A stretch of DNA of 49,987 bases from the NCBI GenBank assembly GCA_012523015.1, contig JAAYJI010000078.1, forward strand, positions 1 through 49,987, in the 5' to 3' direction. A program made the translations under genes and the position numbers. Numbering within the stretch: the first letter of the stretch is position 1; each line of letters begins with the position of its first letter. The DNA comes from Candidatus Hydrogenedentota bacterium. Lineage in GTDB: Bacteria > Hydrogenedentota > Hydrogenedentia > Hydrogenedentales > CAITNO01. Positions 17,415 through 26,392 of this stretch are shown in pieces. The notes below the pieces were generated by a model. That model was given only the letters and a program-made list of their open reading frames with translations, was not told where the DNA came from and ran no database searches.

Positions 17415-18716
17415 TCATGACGTCCTTGTCATTCGATCTTCATATTGTTGCAGACCGTGAATGGTGCGGATGAGCGCTCGGCCTGCATGGAAAGAAGTTT
17501 TAAATTCTCTTCCTTTGTCTGTTGTAACGGGCGCGCCGCTGTCCCAATAGGTGGCTTCATACCAATCGCCGTGGCGATGATCCATTTGATAACATTCAAT
17601 CCAATCCACCGTTTTGATCAGTGCGTCAAGATAGATTTTTTTCTCGCTTCGCAGAAAAGCCGCACTGAGCGCATTCAGCAATTCTGCTTGTGCCCACCAC
17701 GTTTTATACAATCGCTCTTCACCAAGCCCTTCCGCAGCCAACACAGAACCGGACATGGGCCCATTAGCTGCCAATCCGCCACAGTCATGATCAAAGCCAA
17801 AAGCAAGGGCATGATCAAGCAAGGCATAGGCAATCTGTGAGAATTCTTCATTCGGACTGTTCAGCACGTCAAGGGCCTCCCAGATAAGCCATGCCAATTC
17901 CACGTTCAAACCATAAGAAGTAGTCATACGTCCGTCGGCGTCTTTTTCAGCTTCCCAATCTCGGTTGAATACAGTAATGGTACATCCTGTTTCCGAATGA
18001 ATGCCGTTCCGGCAGATCAGCTGCAACAATGCCATGAGAGCGTCACCATGTTTTTGATCGCCCGAAGCGTCAAACAAAAAGACCAGCGCTTCCAACATAT
18101 TCGTGTGCATATCAATCGTTTTAAGAGTGCTGCGGTCGCCCAGATTCATTTGTTCCGCGTTCAGTGCTGGCCAATTCCCCCCATCAAAACCCTCTATAAA
18201 TCCCCGGTCACGATCTTTGGCTTTGTCCATCAACAACTCAAAAACGCGGCACGCCCACTCCAGAACTTCCGGTCGCTTTGACGCTAGATAATATTCCGCA
18301 AGCCCTGTAAGTGCATAGGCATGAAAATCCGTGTTTTTGCGCCGAGAACGCGGTGACCCATCCCGATTGACGGAGAAATAAAAGCCGCCGTCTTCCTCAT
18401 CCCAAAAGTTTTCCCTCACATAGTCAAAGGCTTTACCCGCCAGCGTCAGATAGCCTTGATCTTGAATCCCGTAGCGATGTGCCGCAGATAAACTGTGCAT
18501 CATACGAACCTGCATCATCAATACTTTTTCCGTGTCATCCAGACGTCGACCATAGCGGTCAAGGCGCGTCAAAAATCCGCCTTGTTCCTGATCCCAACTA
18601 TTTTTCGCCCAAAAAGGCATTAGATTCTCGCTTAACGCTTTCTCTAATTTTTGACGTAATAGAGGAAATATTTCCTTAAACTCCCGATGAATAGGGCACA
18701 TGTTTTTCTCTTTCAT
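17415..18716 (-). CDS. N-acylglucosamine 2-epimerase / cellobiose 2-epimerase-like protein
   Basis: A 433-residue cytoplasmic protein of the AGE superfamily, which has an (alpha/alpha)6 barrel and epimerises the C2 of N-acetylglucosamine, mannose or cellobiose. Landmarks include FWAKNSWDQEQGGFLTRLD near the start, LMMQVRMMHSLSAAHRYG, DFHAYALTGLAEYYLASK, DMHTNMLEALVFLFD, LNVELAWLIWEA and KTWWAQAELLNALSAAF. Length matches family members of 390-430. Substrate cannot be deduced; the cellobiose and GlcNAc branches look alike at this level. The N-terminus is uncertain (MKEKNMC; ATG at 18701 is the alternative). It is divergent from the HAD gene. Confidence 0.85.
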   Translation of the reverse strand: MKEKNMCPIHREFKEIFPLLRQKLEKALSENLMPFWAKNSWDQEQGGFLTRLDRYGRRLDDTEKVLMMQVRMMHSLSAAHRYGIQDQGYLTLAGKAFDYVRENFWDEEDGGFYFSVNRDGSPRSRRKNTDFHAYALTGLAEYYLASKRPEVLEWACRVFELLMDKAKDRDRGFIEGFDGGNWPALNAEQMNLGDRSTLKTIDMHTNMLEALVFLFDASGDQKHGDALMALLQLICRNGIHSETGCTITVFNRDWEAEKDADGRMTTSYGLNVELAWLIWEALDVLNSPNEEFSQIAYALLDHALAFGFDHDCGGLAANGPMSGSVLAAEGLGEERLYKTWWAQAELLNALSAAFLRSEKKIYLDALIKTVDWIECYQMDHRHGDWYEATYWDSGAPVTTDKGREFKTSFHAGRALIRTIHGLQQYEDRMTRTS

Positions 18717-18750
18717 TTCTTTTCAATTCCAAAGGCATTCTTCAGAAGCA

Positions 18751-18759
18751 TGATATACT
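18751..18759 (+). promoter_or_regulatory. Extended -10 promoter element for the HAD gene
   Basis: TGATATACT has the TGn extension and a -10 box with five of six consensus positions. No good -35 box is visible. It lies about 60 bases upstream of the ATG at 18821 in the divergent spacer, so a start near 18766 is expected. Confidence 0.3.
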
Positions 18760-18820
18760 ACCGCCATGGATGAATCCATGTTACGCATGCCCTCTTTTCT
18801 TTGATGAAGAAAGGTATTTC

Positions 18821-19573
18821 ATGATCAAACTGATTATTTCCGATGTGGATGGATGTATTTCGCCGGAAGCTTCTTTAGCTTGGGACCGGGTCTTATTTGA
18901 CCAACTCGCTCAATACAGCCGTGCCGCTTCCGCCGACGATAAGGCTTCGGTACCCTTAACTCTATGCACAGGCCGACCGCAACCTTATGTGGAAGTTTTA
19001 ATGAAACTTTTAGACATTCGCTATCCCGCAATTTGCGAAGCCGGCGCAGTCTATTACACACTCCAAGATAACCGTTCTGTCTTTGCCGCCTCAGTGAGCC
19101 CTTTAATGGTGGAAGGACTTCAAAAGCTGCGTCATTATATCTGTTCAGAATTACTGCCGCGCTATACAGGGCTGGTCTACCAATTTGGGAAGGAAGCACA
19201 GCTTTCTTTATTTTGTGAAGATCCAAGCTGTTTCCCCGAACTTACAAAAGAAATTATTGATGTTGCGGAAACGATACCCGGTCTTCAGATTGAGATTACA
19301 CCAACCCATTTCTATCTGAACATAGATCTGAAAGGCGTAACAAAAGGCGCGGCTATAGAAGGGCTCGCTGCCGAATTTGGATTTCAAAAAGAAAACTTGG
19401 CGGGAATCGGCGACACCTGCGGTGATTTATCCATTCGCGACTGCGTTTCTTTTTTCGCATGCCCGTCAAACGCGGTACCGGAGATCAAAGCAGTGGCGAA
19501 CTATATATCCCCCTATCCCGATATACAAGGTGTTTTAGATATCCTCAAGCACCCGACATTGCAAGGACAATAA
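18821..19573 (+). CDS. HAD-superfamily (subfamily IIB) phosphatase
   Basis: A 250-residue Cof-like HAD hydrolase. The nucleophile motif is ISDVDGCISPE (Asp8 and Asp10), the second motif LTLCTGRP, the conserved lysine in NIDLKGVTKGAAIEGL, and the acidic motif GIGDTCGDLSIRD. A cap domain is inserted between the second motif and the lysine. Relatives dephosphorylate sugar phosphates or phosphoglycolate; substrate unknown. The ATG at 18821 with AAAGG upstream begins just before the catalytic motif, as in relatives; the longer open frame from 18770 is not supported. It is divergent from the 2-epimerase gene, with which it may share a sugar-phosphate role. Confidence 0.85.
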   Translation: MIKLIISDVDGCISPEASLAWDRVLFDQLAQYSRAASADDKASVPLTLCTGRPQPYVEVLMKLLDIRYPAICEAGAVYYTLQDNRSVFAASVSPLMVEGLQKLRHYICSELLPRYTGLVYQFGKEAQLSLFCEDPSCFPELTKEIIDVAETIPGLQIEITPTHFYLNIDLKGVTKGAAIEGLAAEFGFQKENLAGIGDTCGDLSIRDCVSFFACPSNAVPEIKAVANYISPYPDIQGVLDILKHPTLQGQ

Positions 19574-19587
19574 CCTCGCTTTATCGA

Positions 19588-19609
19588 AGCATGCTTTTTC
19601 AAGTATGCT
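19588..19609. other. Hairpin between HAD gene and Tat protein gene
   Basis: Arms 19588-19596 and 19601-19609 (AGCATGCTT / AAGTATGCT) form a 9-bp stem with one G-U pair and a 4-nt loop. No T-run follows, so it is not an obvious terminator. Confidence 0.3.
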
Positions 19610-19664
19610 AGCGGAATCCCATAGATAATCCTTGTAAACAATCAAAAACAGCAGAAGGGTTTCG

Positions 19665-20915
19665 ATGATGAAAAAACAGCGCTTCGACCGTCGGCTTTTT
19701 ATAAAGAGTGTTGCTTTGGGTGCCGGCGCCGTCGGGATATCACGTGCTGCCCATCCTGTCCATGCCGCAGCAACAGCCCCCTCATCCAATTCCATAAAAT
19801 ATTGGATGCACGGCTTCGACGGCGGAGAAGATCCGCTGGAACTGGCGACGAAATTAAGAGAGGCCGGATTCAACACCGTGGTGGCGGGAGGTGCGGCTGT
19901 CATTGATGCCGTCAATAAGGCGGGCATGGATTCTTGGATTTGCGGAGGCGGTTTCTCCTTAATCCGCGATGAAGACAGCCTCAAGGCAAAAGACATTTTC
20001 GACGATCCCCAAGCATGGTTTGGTTCCGCTTCACCCTGTTCCCAAGAAATACGCGATGCCTCTTTAGACACCTATACCAAAATGGTAAAAACAGAAGGCA
20101 TCAAAGGAATCTTGGTGGATGGTGTCCGTTTCGCCTCGCCGGCAAGCGGATTAATGCCCTTCCTAACAGACTTTTCTGATCATGCAGCAAAGCGTGCCGC
20201 TGAACTGGACTGTGACTTCAGCTTGATGAAACGGGACGTGACGCGATTGCATGCACAACTTACCGCTTCTGGAAAAATACGTCTGCGCTGGTTCGAACAA
20301 ATCGCCACGCCAAGCGGATTGTTGGAATGGCTTAGCGGCTCTCCGGGAATCATGGTATGGCTGCGCTTTCGGCGTATCCACACCACGGGTCATCTCAACG
20401 CCATCGCTGAAATTATTCACGGTGCCGGTTTGCAAATGGGCATCTATATTTTTACCCCTTCAATCGCGCCCTTGGTCGGACAGTCTTACGAAGATCTTCG
20501 AGATACAGTCGATGTATTCGCCCCCATGATTTATCGCAATTACCCCGACCATCCCGGCCCTGCTTGCCTGAATTGGGAGTTAGCTGAACTTCCTGAAGAA
20601 CTTAAGATAACGGGCAGCGCTGAAGAAGAAGCTGTTGTGAAAGCCATTCTCTCGTGGGCGGGCTTCTCGGACTTTTCCATTACACCGACCGTTGAAGCCA
20701 TACGAAGCGAATTGCCGCCGGAAGTGGTGGGCTTAGAAACCGCCAGGGCACGTGCCCTCCTTCGCGACGACAAAGAACTCGCGCCCATCCTCTACATTGA
20801 CGATCCCAAGATGGCGGACACCGTCGCCTCCGTGAAAGAAAAAGGAGTCTATGGCATTAATTTCTTTGTGTTCAAGAAAGACTGGGCCGCAATGACCGCG
20901 GCAGCCTTTTCCTGA
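19665..20915 (+). CDS. Tat-exported TIM-barrel-like protein of unknown function
   Basis: A 416-residue protein whose N-terminus carries a twin-arginine signal (DRRLFIKSVALGAGAVGIS, cleavage probably after VHAAA), implying export in folded form. The mature part alternates strands and helices in a TIM-barrel-like rhythm: IKYWMHGFDGGEDPLEL, FNTVVAGGAAVIDAV, GIKGILVDGVRFASP, and MGIYIFTPSIAPLVGQSYED leading to VDVFAPMIYRNYP, which resembles putative glycoside-hydrolase-like families. Catalytic acids cannot be assigned with confidence. It precedes the SGNH-DUF1080 gene by 45 bases in the same direction, so both exported proteins may be made together. Confidence 0.72.
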   Translation: MMKKQRFDRRLFIKSVALGAGAVGISRAAHPVHAAATAPSSNSIKYWMHGFDGGEDPLELATKLREAGFNTVVAGGAAVIDAVNKAGMDSWICGGGFSLIRDEDSLKAKDIFDDPQAWFGSASPCSQEIRDASLDTYTKMVKTEGIKGILVDGVRFASPASGLMPFLTDFSDHAAKRAAELDCDFSLMKRDVTRLHAQLTASGKIRLRWFEQIATPSGLLEWLSGSPGIMVWLRFRRIHTTGHLNAIAEIIHGAGLQMGIYIFTPSIAPLVGQSYEDLRDTVDVFAPMIYRNYPDHPGPACLNWELAELPEELKITGSAEEEAVVKAILSWAGFSDFSITPTVEAIRSELPPEVVGLETARARALLRDDKELAPILYIDDPKMADTVASVKEKGVYGINFFVFKKDWAAMTAAAFS

Positions 20916-20960
20916 TATAACCTGTGTAAGCTATACATGAAATCGTAAAGGACACACCTC

Positions 20961-22253
20961 ATGACCAAACAATCTACACCCCGCATTTTTCGATTTTTAA
21001 TTCTCACACTAACGGTTTGGACCCTTAGCCTGTCTATGGCATGGGCAGCATCAACGGTCACGCCCGTATCGAAATCCGATGACTGGTGGACCCAGCGCAA
21101 TGACGCGGTCAACGAGCGCGTAAAAGAAGGCAATGTGGATCTTCTCATGATCGGTGACTCCATTACCCATGGCTGGGAAGGCGCAGGAAAAGAGATGTGG
21201 GATCGTTATTATGCCAAGCGCAATGCTGTGAACATGGGCTTTAGCGGCGATCGGACGGAACACGTATTATGGCGGCTTGAACATGGTCATTTAGAAGGCA
21301 TTCAACCCAAAGCCGCCGTCATTATGATTGGCACCAATAACCATGGGGCAAACACAGCGGAAGAAATCGCTGATGGCGTAAAAGCCATTGTCGCCTTATT
21401 GCGCGAGCGGCAGCCTCAAATGAAAATCCTCTTGCTGAGTATTTTCCCTCGCACCGATGTAAAGGCCGACATTCAAGAAAAATTACGGGAGGCAACGGCA
21501 TTATTCGCCGCGGCAGCCAATGACGATCCTATGGTCGAATTTCTCGACATTACCCGTGCTTTTCTTAACCGAGAAGACGAACTGACGAAAGAGGTCATGC
21601 CCGATCTGCTGCATCCCAATGAATATGGCTATGCCCTCTGGGCACACGTCGTAGAACCGACTATTGCCCGCCTTCTGGGAGAAGAAGGTTGGACCGACCT
21701 CTTTAATGGAAAAGATCTCATCGGCTGGAACCAGGTGGGTGGTAAAAATCTGACTTGGGCAGTAGATAACGGCGTACTCTTCACCGACGGCGGCGGTGGC
21801 GGATGGCTGGGCACCGTCCGTGAATTTTCCAATTTCGAATTGGAACTTGAATTTAATGTGCCCGAAGCCGGCAACAGCGGCGTTTTCCTACGGGCCGGTC
21901 TGGAAGGAGATCCTGCCTATCAGGGGCTCGAAATACAAGTTTTGGATGATGACACCAAAGCGTACGGAGCATTAAAACCTTGGCAATATACGGGCTCCGT
22001 CTACGCCTTGGTCGCCCCTTCCCAACGGGCGTCAAAGGGCGCCGGCGAATGGCAGAAAATGCATATCAAATATGATGCGTCTCAAGTGCAGGTCACTTTA
22101 AACGGAACAATGATTGTGGACAGTGACATCAGTACCTTCAGCGATCAAGCCAAAGATCATCCCGGCGTCCTTAAAAAAGCCGGATTTATTGGTCTGCAAA
22201 ATCATGGGTCACGCCTGGATTATCGCAACATCAAAATCAAAGAACTCCCCTAA
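20961..22253 (+). CDS. SGNH/GDSL hydrolase fused to DUF1080 (3-keto-disaccharide hydrolase-like) domain
   Basis: A 430-residue exported protein. A signal peptide (FLILTLTVWTLSLSMAWAA) is followed by an SGNH esterase: block I LLMIGDSITHGW with Ser67, the Gly block MGFSGDRTEH, block III MIGTNNHGA, and DLLHPNEYGYALW carrying the catalytic Asp/His pair, so all key residues are present. From about residue 237 a concanavalin-like beta-sandwich of the DUF1080 type follows (GWTDLFNGKDLIGWNQVGG, FELELEFNVPEAGNSGVFLR, GFIGLQNHGSRLDYRNIKI). DUF1080 domains are frequent in planctomycete- and hydrogenedent-like genomes. The combination suggests deacylation of a bound carbohydrate; that is inference. Confidence 0.88.
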   Translation: MTKQSTPRIFRFLILTLTVWTLSLSMAWAASTVTPVSKSDDWWTQRNDAVNERVKEGNVDLLMIGDSITHGWEGAGKEMWDRYYAKRNAVNMGFSGDRTEHVLWRLEHGHLEGIQPKAAVIMIGTNNHGANTAEEIADGVKAIVALLRERQPQMKILLLSIFPRTDVKADIQEKLREATALFAAAANDDPMVEFLDITRAFLNREDELTKEVMPDLLHPNEYGYALWAHVVEPTIARLLGEEGWTDLFNGKDLIGWNQVGGKNLTWAVDNGVLFTDGGGGGWLGTVREFSNFELELEFNVPEAGNSGVFLRAGLEGDPAYQGLEIQVLDDDTKAYGALKPWQYTGSVYALVAPSQRASKGAGEWQKMHIKYDASQVQVTLNGTMIVDSDISTFSDQAKDHPGVLKKAGFIGLQNHGSRLDYRNIKIKELP

Positions 22254-22279
22254 ATTTAACGACATTCCCTGAACATAAA

Positions 22280-22316
22280 AAACCGCCGGAAAGGAGCGAT
22301 TCCTCTCCGGCGGTTT
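22280..22316 (-). terminator. Intrinsic terminator between SGNH gene and sod
   Basis: An 11-bp perfect stem (22280-22290 with 22306-22316), one mismatch, then four more pairs around the GCGAT loop. The A-run to the left gives a T-run on the minus strand, so it chiefly terminates sod. The stem may also serve the converging plus-strand gene. Confidence 0.75.
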
Positions 22317-22339
22317 GCATTCTGTCCGATGAGGGACGT

Positions 22340-22933
22340 CTATGCTTTAAAAGGAGTAACAAGACATTGTTTTGCAAAATCCCAATTGACAACATCCCAG
22401 AAGCCTTCAATAAACTTCGGGCGCTGGTTGCGATAATCAATGTAATAGGCATGTTCCCACACGTCCAAGGTGAGGATTGGTTCTTTGCCATGACGCAAGG
22501 GCGTATCAGCGTTGCTTAACGCCATAATCTCGAGTTTGCCCGCTCCATCGGCGGCGAGCCAAGCCCAGCCGGAACCAAAAAGTTTCGCGGCCGCTGTGGA
22601 AAACTGCGACTTGAATTCATCGAAAGATCCAAAATCCCGTTCAATAGAGGCGAGCAGATCAGCCGCAGGCGTACCACCGCCAGAACCGGACATGCAATGC
22701 CAAAAGAAACTGTGATTCCATGCTTGGGCCGCATTGTTGAATACAGCGCCTTCTGATTTTAATACCACGTCCTTCAGCGCCCACTCCGACTCAGGCTTTC
22801 CATCAACAAGCCCATTGAGATTCGCGAAATACGCCGCATGGTGTTTGCCGTAATGAAAGTCCATCTGCTCTTCAGAGACAAAAGGATTCAGCCCGTTTAA
22901 ACCGTAAGGCAGTTCTGGTTGTTTGAAACTCAT
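22340..22933 (-). CDS. sodB: Superoxide dismutase (Fe/Mn family)
   Basis: A 197-residue enzyme that dismutates superoxide. Metal ligands are visible: His27 in FHYGKHHAAY, the histidine in WNHSFFWHCM, and Asp and His in TLDVWEHAYYIDYRN. The sequence around the second ligand (AAQAWNHSFFWH) resembles the iron type, but metal choice cannot be settled by eye. The start at 22933 (MSFKQPELPYGL) was chosen because GGGAGGA lies six bases upstream; an ATG 15 bases earlier overlaps that ribosome-binding site. It is monocistronic, with its own terminator. Confidence 0.93.
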   Translation of the reverse strand: MSFKQPELPYGLNGLNPFVSEEQMDFHYGKHHAAYFANLNGLVDGKPESEWALKDVVLKSEGAVFNNAAQAWNHSFFWHCMSGSGGGTPAADLLASIERDFGSFDEFKSQFSTAAAKLFGSGWAWLAADGAGKLEIMALSNADTPLRHGKEPILTLDVWEHAYYIDYRNQRPKFIEGFWDVVNWDFAKQCLVTPFKA

Positions 22934-23138
22934 TGGTGATCCTCCCATGTTGGGGTTTTAACACATGACACATACAATTGAACACTTGCACAACAACAGT
23001 ATACAACAATATCTGCATGGCGTTTATTCCGAAGCTGAAATCTCGTAAGTGATCCATCGCCCGAGAAAAACAGATTCTTGTGGGAGATTTTGAGCAATGC
23101 CGCGGAAAATCAAGACAGGATTCATAGGCGCTGCGTGC

Positions 23139-24512
23139 TTAGGTCTTGGTCGGGAACAAAAAGGCACGCAATAGTTTGAGCGTACGCCAAGGATTATTGA
23201 TGAAGGTTAATAGGTGGATGAACAAAATCCGCGGCCGCAGATAAAACCGGCGATAAAGACGTTGACGGCGCGCATTGGCAATGCGATACACATCCGGATC
23301 TTTATATTCACATTTAAAAGGAACTAGATTAAAGGCTATTTGATCGGATAACTGATGAAAATAAGGTGTAGCTGCGAAGGGCTCTATGCTCGTCACAATA
23401 ATGAAATCCAAGGGGGAATCAAGGGCGCCGCGAATGGTTTCTTCCAAATCCTCTTCGGTTTCAAAAGGAGCGCCAACCATAAAGAACGCCAGAATTTTCA
23501 TCCCCGATTTATGAATCAATTCCAGTTTGGGATTAATCATTTCCGGGGATATTCCTTTGTGCAGTCGATCCAACACACGGGCGGAATAACTTTCGATCCC
23601 GATCATGACACGGCGGCATCCTGCTTTGCACATCCAATCCAACATCTCTTTGTCTAAGGTGTCGATTCTGGATAAACATGTCCAAGGAATATTCAAATTG
23701 CTTTCAATAATTCCTTTGCAAATGGAGATGACCCGTCCTTTGTCGCAGGTAAAAATATCGTCAAGAAAACGAATGGTCTTAATCCCTTTTTCTTTAAGAT
23801 ACTTCATTTCCTTTACCACACTTTCCGGCGACCGCATCGTAACATAACGACCGTAAGTGGTGGTGCAGTAACTACAAGAAAAAGGACATCCCCGTATGGA
23901 CAAAATGGCGCCGCAAGGTCCCCCTAAAAAAGCTTCTTCATAGCGCTTCATCGTGACCAGAGAGGGATCCGGAAAAGGAAGAGCGTCAGCATCTTCAATA
24001 CGCTGCTCCTTATTGTCAAACAAAAGTCCATCCGCTGTACGTCCCGCCAAGCCGGCAATCCCGTCAATGGCCCCTCCCGTCTCCATACGATCTATGTATT
24101 GGGATAATGGAAACTCCGGCTCACTGCGCAGAATGAGATCCACCTTTATTTTTTCCAACAAGTTGCTCGTGAAGGCTGTAGGATAATAACCGAAAATGGT
24201 CAGCGTTGTTTCCGGAAAATGCTCCTTAATAAGGGCGATGGTATCCAAATCATCTCCAAATACTTTTACGCCCATTAAAACTACAATCATATCAGGCGCG
24301 TAGTCCGCGATCTTTTGGAGCACGCCCTTTAAATCGTATCCTTCCGCGATGGCGTCGAAGACTTTGACTTCTGCTTTATTGTTCTCTCGGACAAAGGTGG
24401 CAAGCGAAAGTAAGTCTGTGGGGGGCAACATATACTCAGGCGAATAATAACTGCACATGTAGCGACGCATAATCGGCAAAACGTGCGGTGGATTTAAAAA
24501 GAAAAGTTTCAT
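23139..24512 (-). CDS. B12-binding-domain radical SAM protein
   Basis: A 457-residue enzyme. The N-terminal half has a cobalamin-binding Rossmann-like domain (LFFLNPPHVLP, DMIVVLMGVKVFGDDLD, TLTIFGYYPTAF). The radical SAM core follows, with CPFSCSYC at about 209-216 binding the 4Fe-4S cluster. A C-terminal region rich in Arg and aromatic residues (RLYRRFYLRPRILFIHLL...LKLLRAFLF) closely resembles the ending of the protein encoded at 26393-27865, suggesting paralogy and perhaps membrane association. Reaction and substrate are unknown; this broad family includes methyltransferases and cyclases. The ATG at 24512 was chosen because the family starts at MKLFFLNPP. Confidence 0.82.
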   Translation of the reverse strand: MKLFFLNPPHVLPIMRRYMCSYYSPEYMLPPTDLLSLATFVRENNKAEVKVFDAIAEGYDLKGVLQKIADYAPDMIVVLMGVKVFGDDLDTIALIKEHFPETTLTIFGYYPTAFTSNLLEKIKVDLILRSEPEFPLSQYIDRMETGGAIDGIAGLAGRTADGLLFDNKEQRIEDADALPFPDPSLVTMKRYEEAFLGGPCGAILSIRGCPFSCSYCTTTYGRYVTMRSPESVVKEMKYLKEKGIKTIRFLDDIFTCDKGRVISICKGIIESNLNIPWTCLSRIDTLDKEMLDWMCKAGCRRVMIGIESYSARVLDRLHKGISPEMINPKLELIHKSGMKILAFFMVGAPFETEEDLEETIRGALDSPLDFIIVTSIEPFAATPYFHQLSDQIAFNLVPFKCEYKDPDVYRIANARRQRLYRRFYLRPRILFIHLLTFINNPWRTLKLLRAFLFPTKT

Positions 24513-24735
24513 CTTAAACCATTCCGAAAAGATAGATGAGGAAAGCAATGGAATTGAAGAACACTTAAATTTTGGGGCATATATTTACTGAGGAACCAAA
24601 GGGTATCATACATCCAAGGCAGCGGCCCGCTTAATCGGGTTAGTCTACCAAAGCCATTAATAAGATACCAAAAGCCCATGACGCGTGTTCATTGGAAATA
24701 ACGTTTTTTCTGTACATGAATAGCCTTTGACCGAT

Positions 24736-25950
24736 TCATCCATTTTGGCGCCCGTTGAAATAGAAAAAAATATCCTTAATCTTTTTGGGGAAAGAAAATA
24801 ACAGCGACCGTGGACGAAGCCAAAGGCTTAATTCTGTGTATGCTGTATCCCAACAAGAAGAGGTGCAACGATGGACTTGTTTTCTAAGGTTATGAAAGTC
24901 TTCTTCTTTCCAAATGTCGGCAATGGATTGTTCGGTGATTGAGAAGGGACTGTCCATATTACTACAGGGCGATACACAGCCCGCCGGACTGATGGCACAA
25001 ATGGCATAGCCCGCGTAACAGCGGACTCGATGAGGTGTCCCATACAAATGGGCGATACCGTCAAAAAAAGCAGCCGAGTTGCTCATCAATCGGTTCTTAC
25101 TGCAGGCCCCTTGAACTTTTTTCACTTCTTGTTTCAATTCATCAAGGTCCGATTCTTGAAAGAAGAGATCTTGGCAATTATCGAAACTTTTGTCCTTGTG
25201 CAACAAATTCGTGTGTATGGGCGCAAATTTAAGTTGGTGTACGCCCAGTTCTTTCGCAAAACGCACCATATCCATCATAAAACGATAATTGTGGCGTGTA
25301 ATGACAAAATTAATGCCAAGGTGGACTTCCGGTGCAAGCGCTTTAAATTTCTTGACCGCACTTGTCGCACGCTCAAAAGTCTGTGGACCGCGCAATTGTT
25401 CATGAATCGACGATTCTGAGCCATCAATAGAAAAAGAAACGGTGGCAACACCGGCACGTTGCAACAAACGAATTTTTTCTTCCGTTAAGAGTAAGGCATT
25501 GGTGCATAGGTGCGTGGCAACCCCCAAGTCCGTCGCGTGTGCAATAATTTCAAAGACATCATCCCGCATCAAGGCTTCGCCGCCGCTGATTACCACAAGG
25601 GACGTTCCCAGTTTTTCAGCGGCTTCGCTAATCAGCCTTTTCCATTGATCAGTGCTCAGCTCTTCATTACTTTCGTATCCATGTTCTAAATCACAGACAC
25701 CGCACATACGACATTTTAAGTTGCACCGTCCTGTCAGAAAGAGAAGCATGACCGGGCAGTATCGGGGCGCTTTTTGCAGGTAACGACTGAGCATTACATT
25801 TCCAGTCCGATACATGTTTTTTATGAATAGCCGACGCCGTGAAATCTTGTTGGATTTCGGGGGTTGTATAGGAGCTGTCGGTCTTGAAAGCATAAAAAAC
25901 CATCTGGACTGTATGGAGTAAAAGGCAGTGCTATTCTTTGGTCTCAACAT
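24736..25950 (-). CDS. Radical SAM protein with SPASM/twitch-like C-terminus
   Basis: A 404-residue enzyme of the MoaA/PqqE type. The cluster motif CNLKCRMC lies at 76-83, the SAM-binding GGE in VVISGGEALMRDD, and TVSFSIDGSESSIHEQLRG follows. The C-terminal part holds a Cys-rich stretch (CYAGYAICAISPAGCVSPC, then RCTSSCWD), typical of the auxiliary-cluster SPASM or twitch region used to modify peptides or other substrates. The start is uncertain because the first 45 residues are poorly conserved. It stands alone on the minus strand with its own promoter (26089-26118) and is divergent from the B12-radical SAM gene at 26393. Substrate not recognised. Confidence 0.8.
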   Translation of the reverse strand: MLRPKNSTAFYSIQSRWFFMLSRPTAPIQPPKSNKISRRRLFIKNMYRTGNVMLSRYLQKAPRYCPVMLLFLTGRCNLKCRMCGVCDLEHGYESNEELSTDQWKRLISEAAEKLGTSLVVISGGEALMRDDVFEIIAHATDLGVATHLCTNALLLTEEKIRLLQRAGVATVSFSIDGSESSIHEQLRGPQTFERATSAVKKFKALAPEVHLGINFVITRHNYRFMMDMVRFAKELGVHQLKFAPIHTNLLHKDKSFDNCQDLFFQESDLDELKQEVKKVQGACSKNRLMSNSAAFFDGIAHLYGTPHRVRCYAGYAICAISPAGCVSPCSNMDSPFSITEQSIADIWKEEDFHNLRKQVHRCTSSCWDTAYTELSLWLRPRSLLFSFPKKIKDIFFYFNGRQNG

Positions 25951-26392
25951 GCAGTCTTTTCATGGTAAGATCAAATGATGAAAACGAGGGTTTGAAATAT
26001 CTGAGATAGATACAGCACTTTACGCTATCAACGCCTCAGCAACTGCCGAGGGTACCTGCCTTATCGATCGTACGAAACACGCAGAATTATTATAAAAATT
26101 AACACTCATAAACTTCAAAGAAGAACAGTCTAAAAAGAAACTGTAACACTATAACAAACCTAATCCGGTATAAATGTCCGGGCTTGCCACAATGCCGCCG
26201 AGCCCTTTGCTGCATCACAAGATTCCGAAATCATATCAGTAATTCGCTTAAATAAAAAGAAAGGGTTTATGCTATAGTTTTACTTTCGAATATAAAACTT
26301 ACCGCTGTTATGGTTCCACTACTGAGATTCGCCTCATTCGGTTAATTGGATATGTATCACGAGACTCCCTACCCTTCAAATTTGAAAGAATC
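25951..26392. other. Divergent intergenic region between radical SAM genes
   Basis: The 442 bases are AT-rich and hold no gene. They contain a minus-strand promoter (26089-26118), a possible plus-strand extended -10 (TGCTATAGT, 26270-26278) without a clear -35, and the palindrome TTCAAATTTGAA at 26375-26386 just before the ATG at 26393. Confidence 0.5.
26089..26118 (-). promoter_or_regulatory. Sigma-70-type promoter of the minus-strand radical SAM gene
   Basis: On the minus strand TTGAAG (26118-26113), an 18-bp spacer and a perfect TATAAT (26094-26089). The expected start near 26082 leaves an untranslated leader of about 130 bases. Confidence 0.45.
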
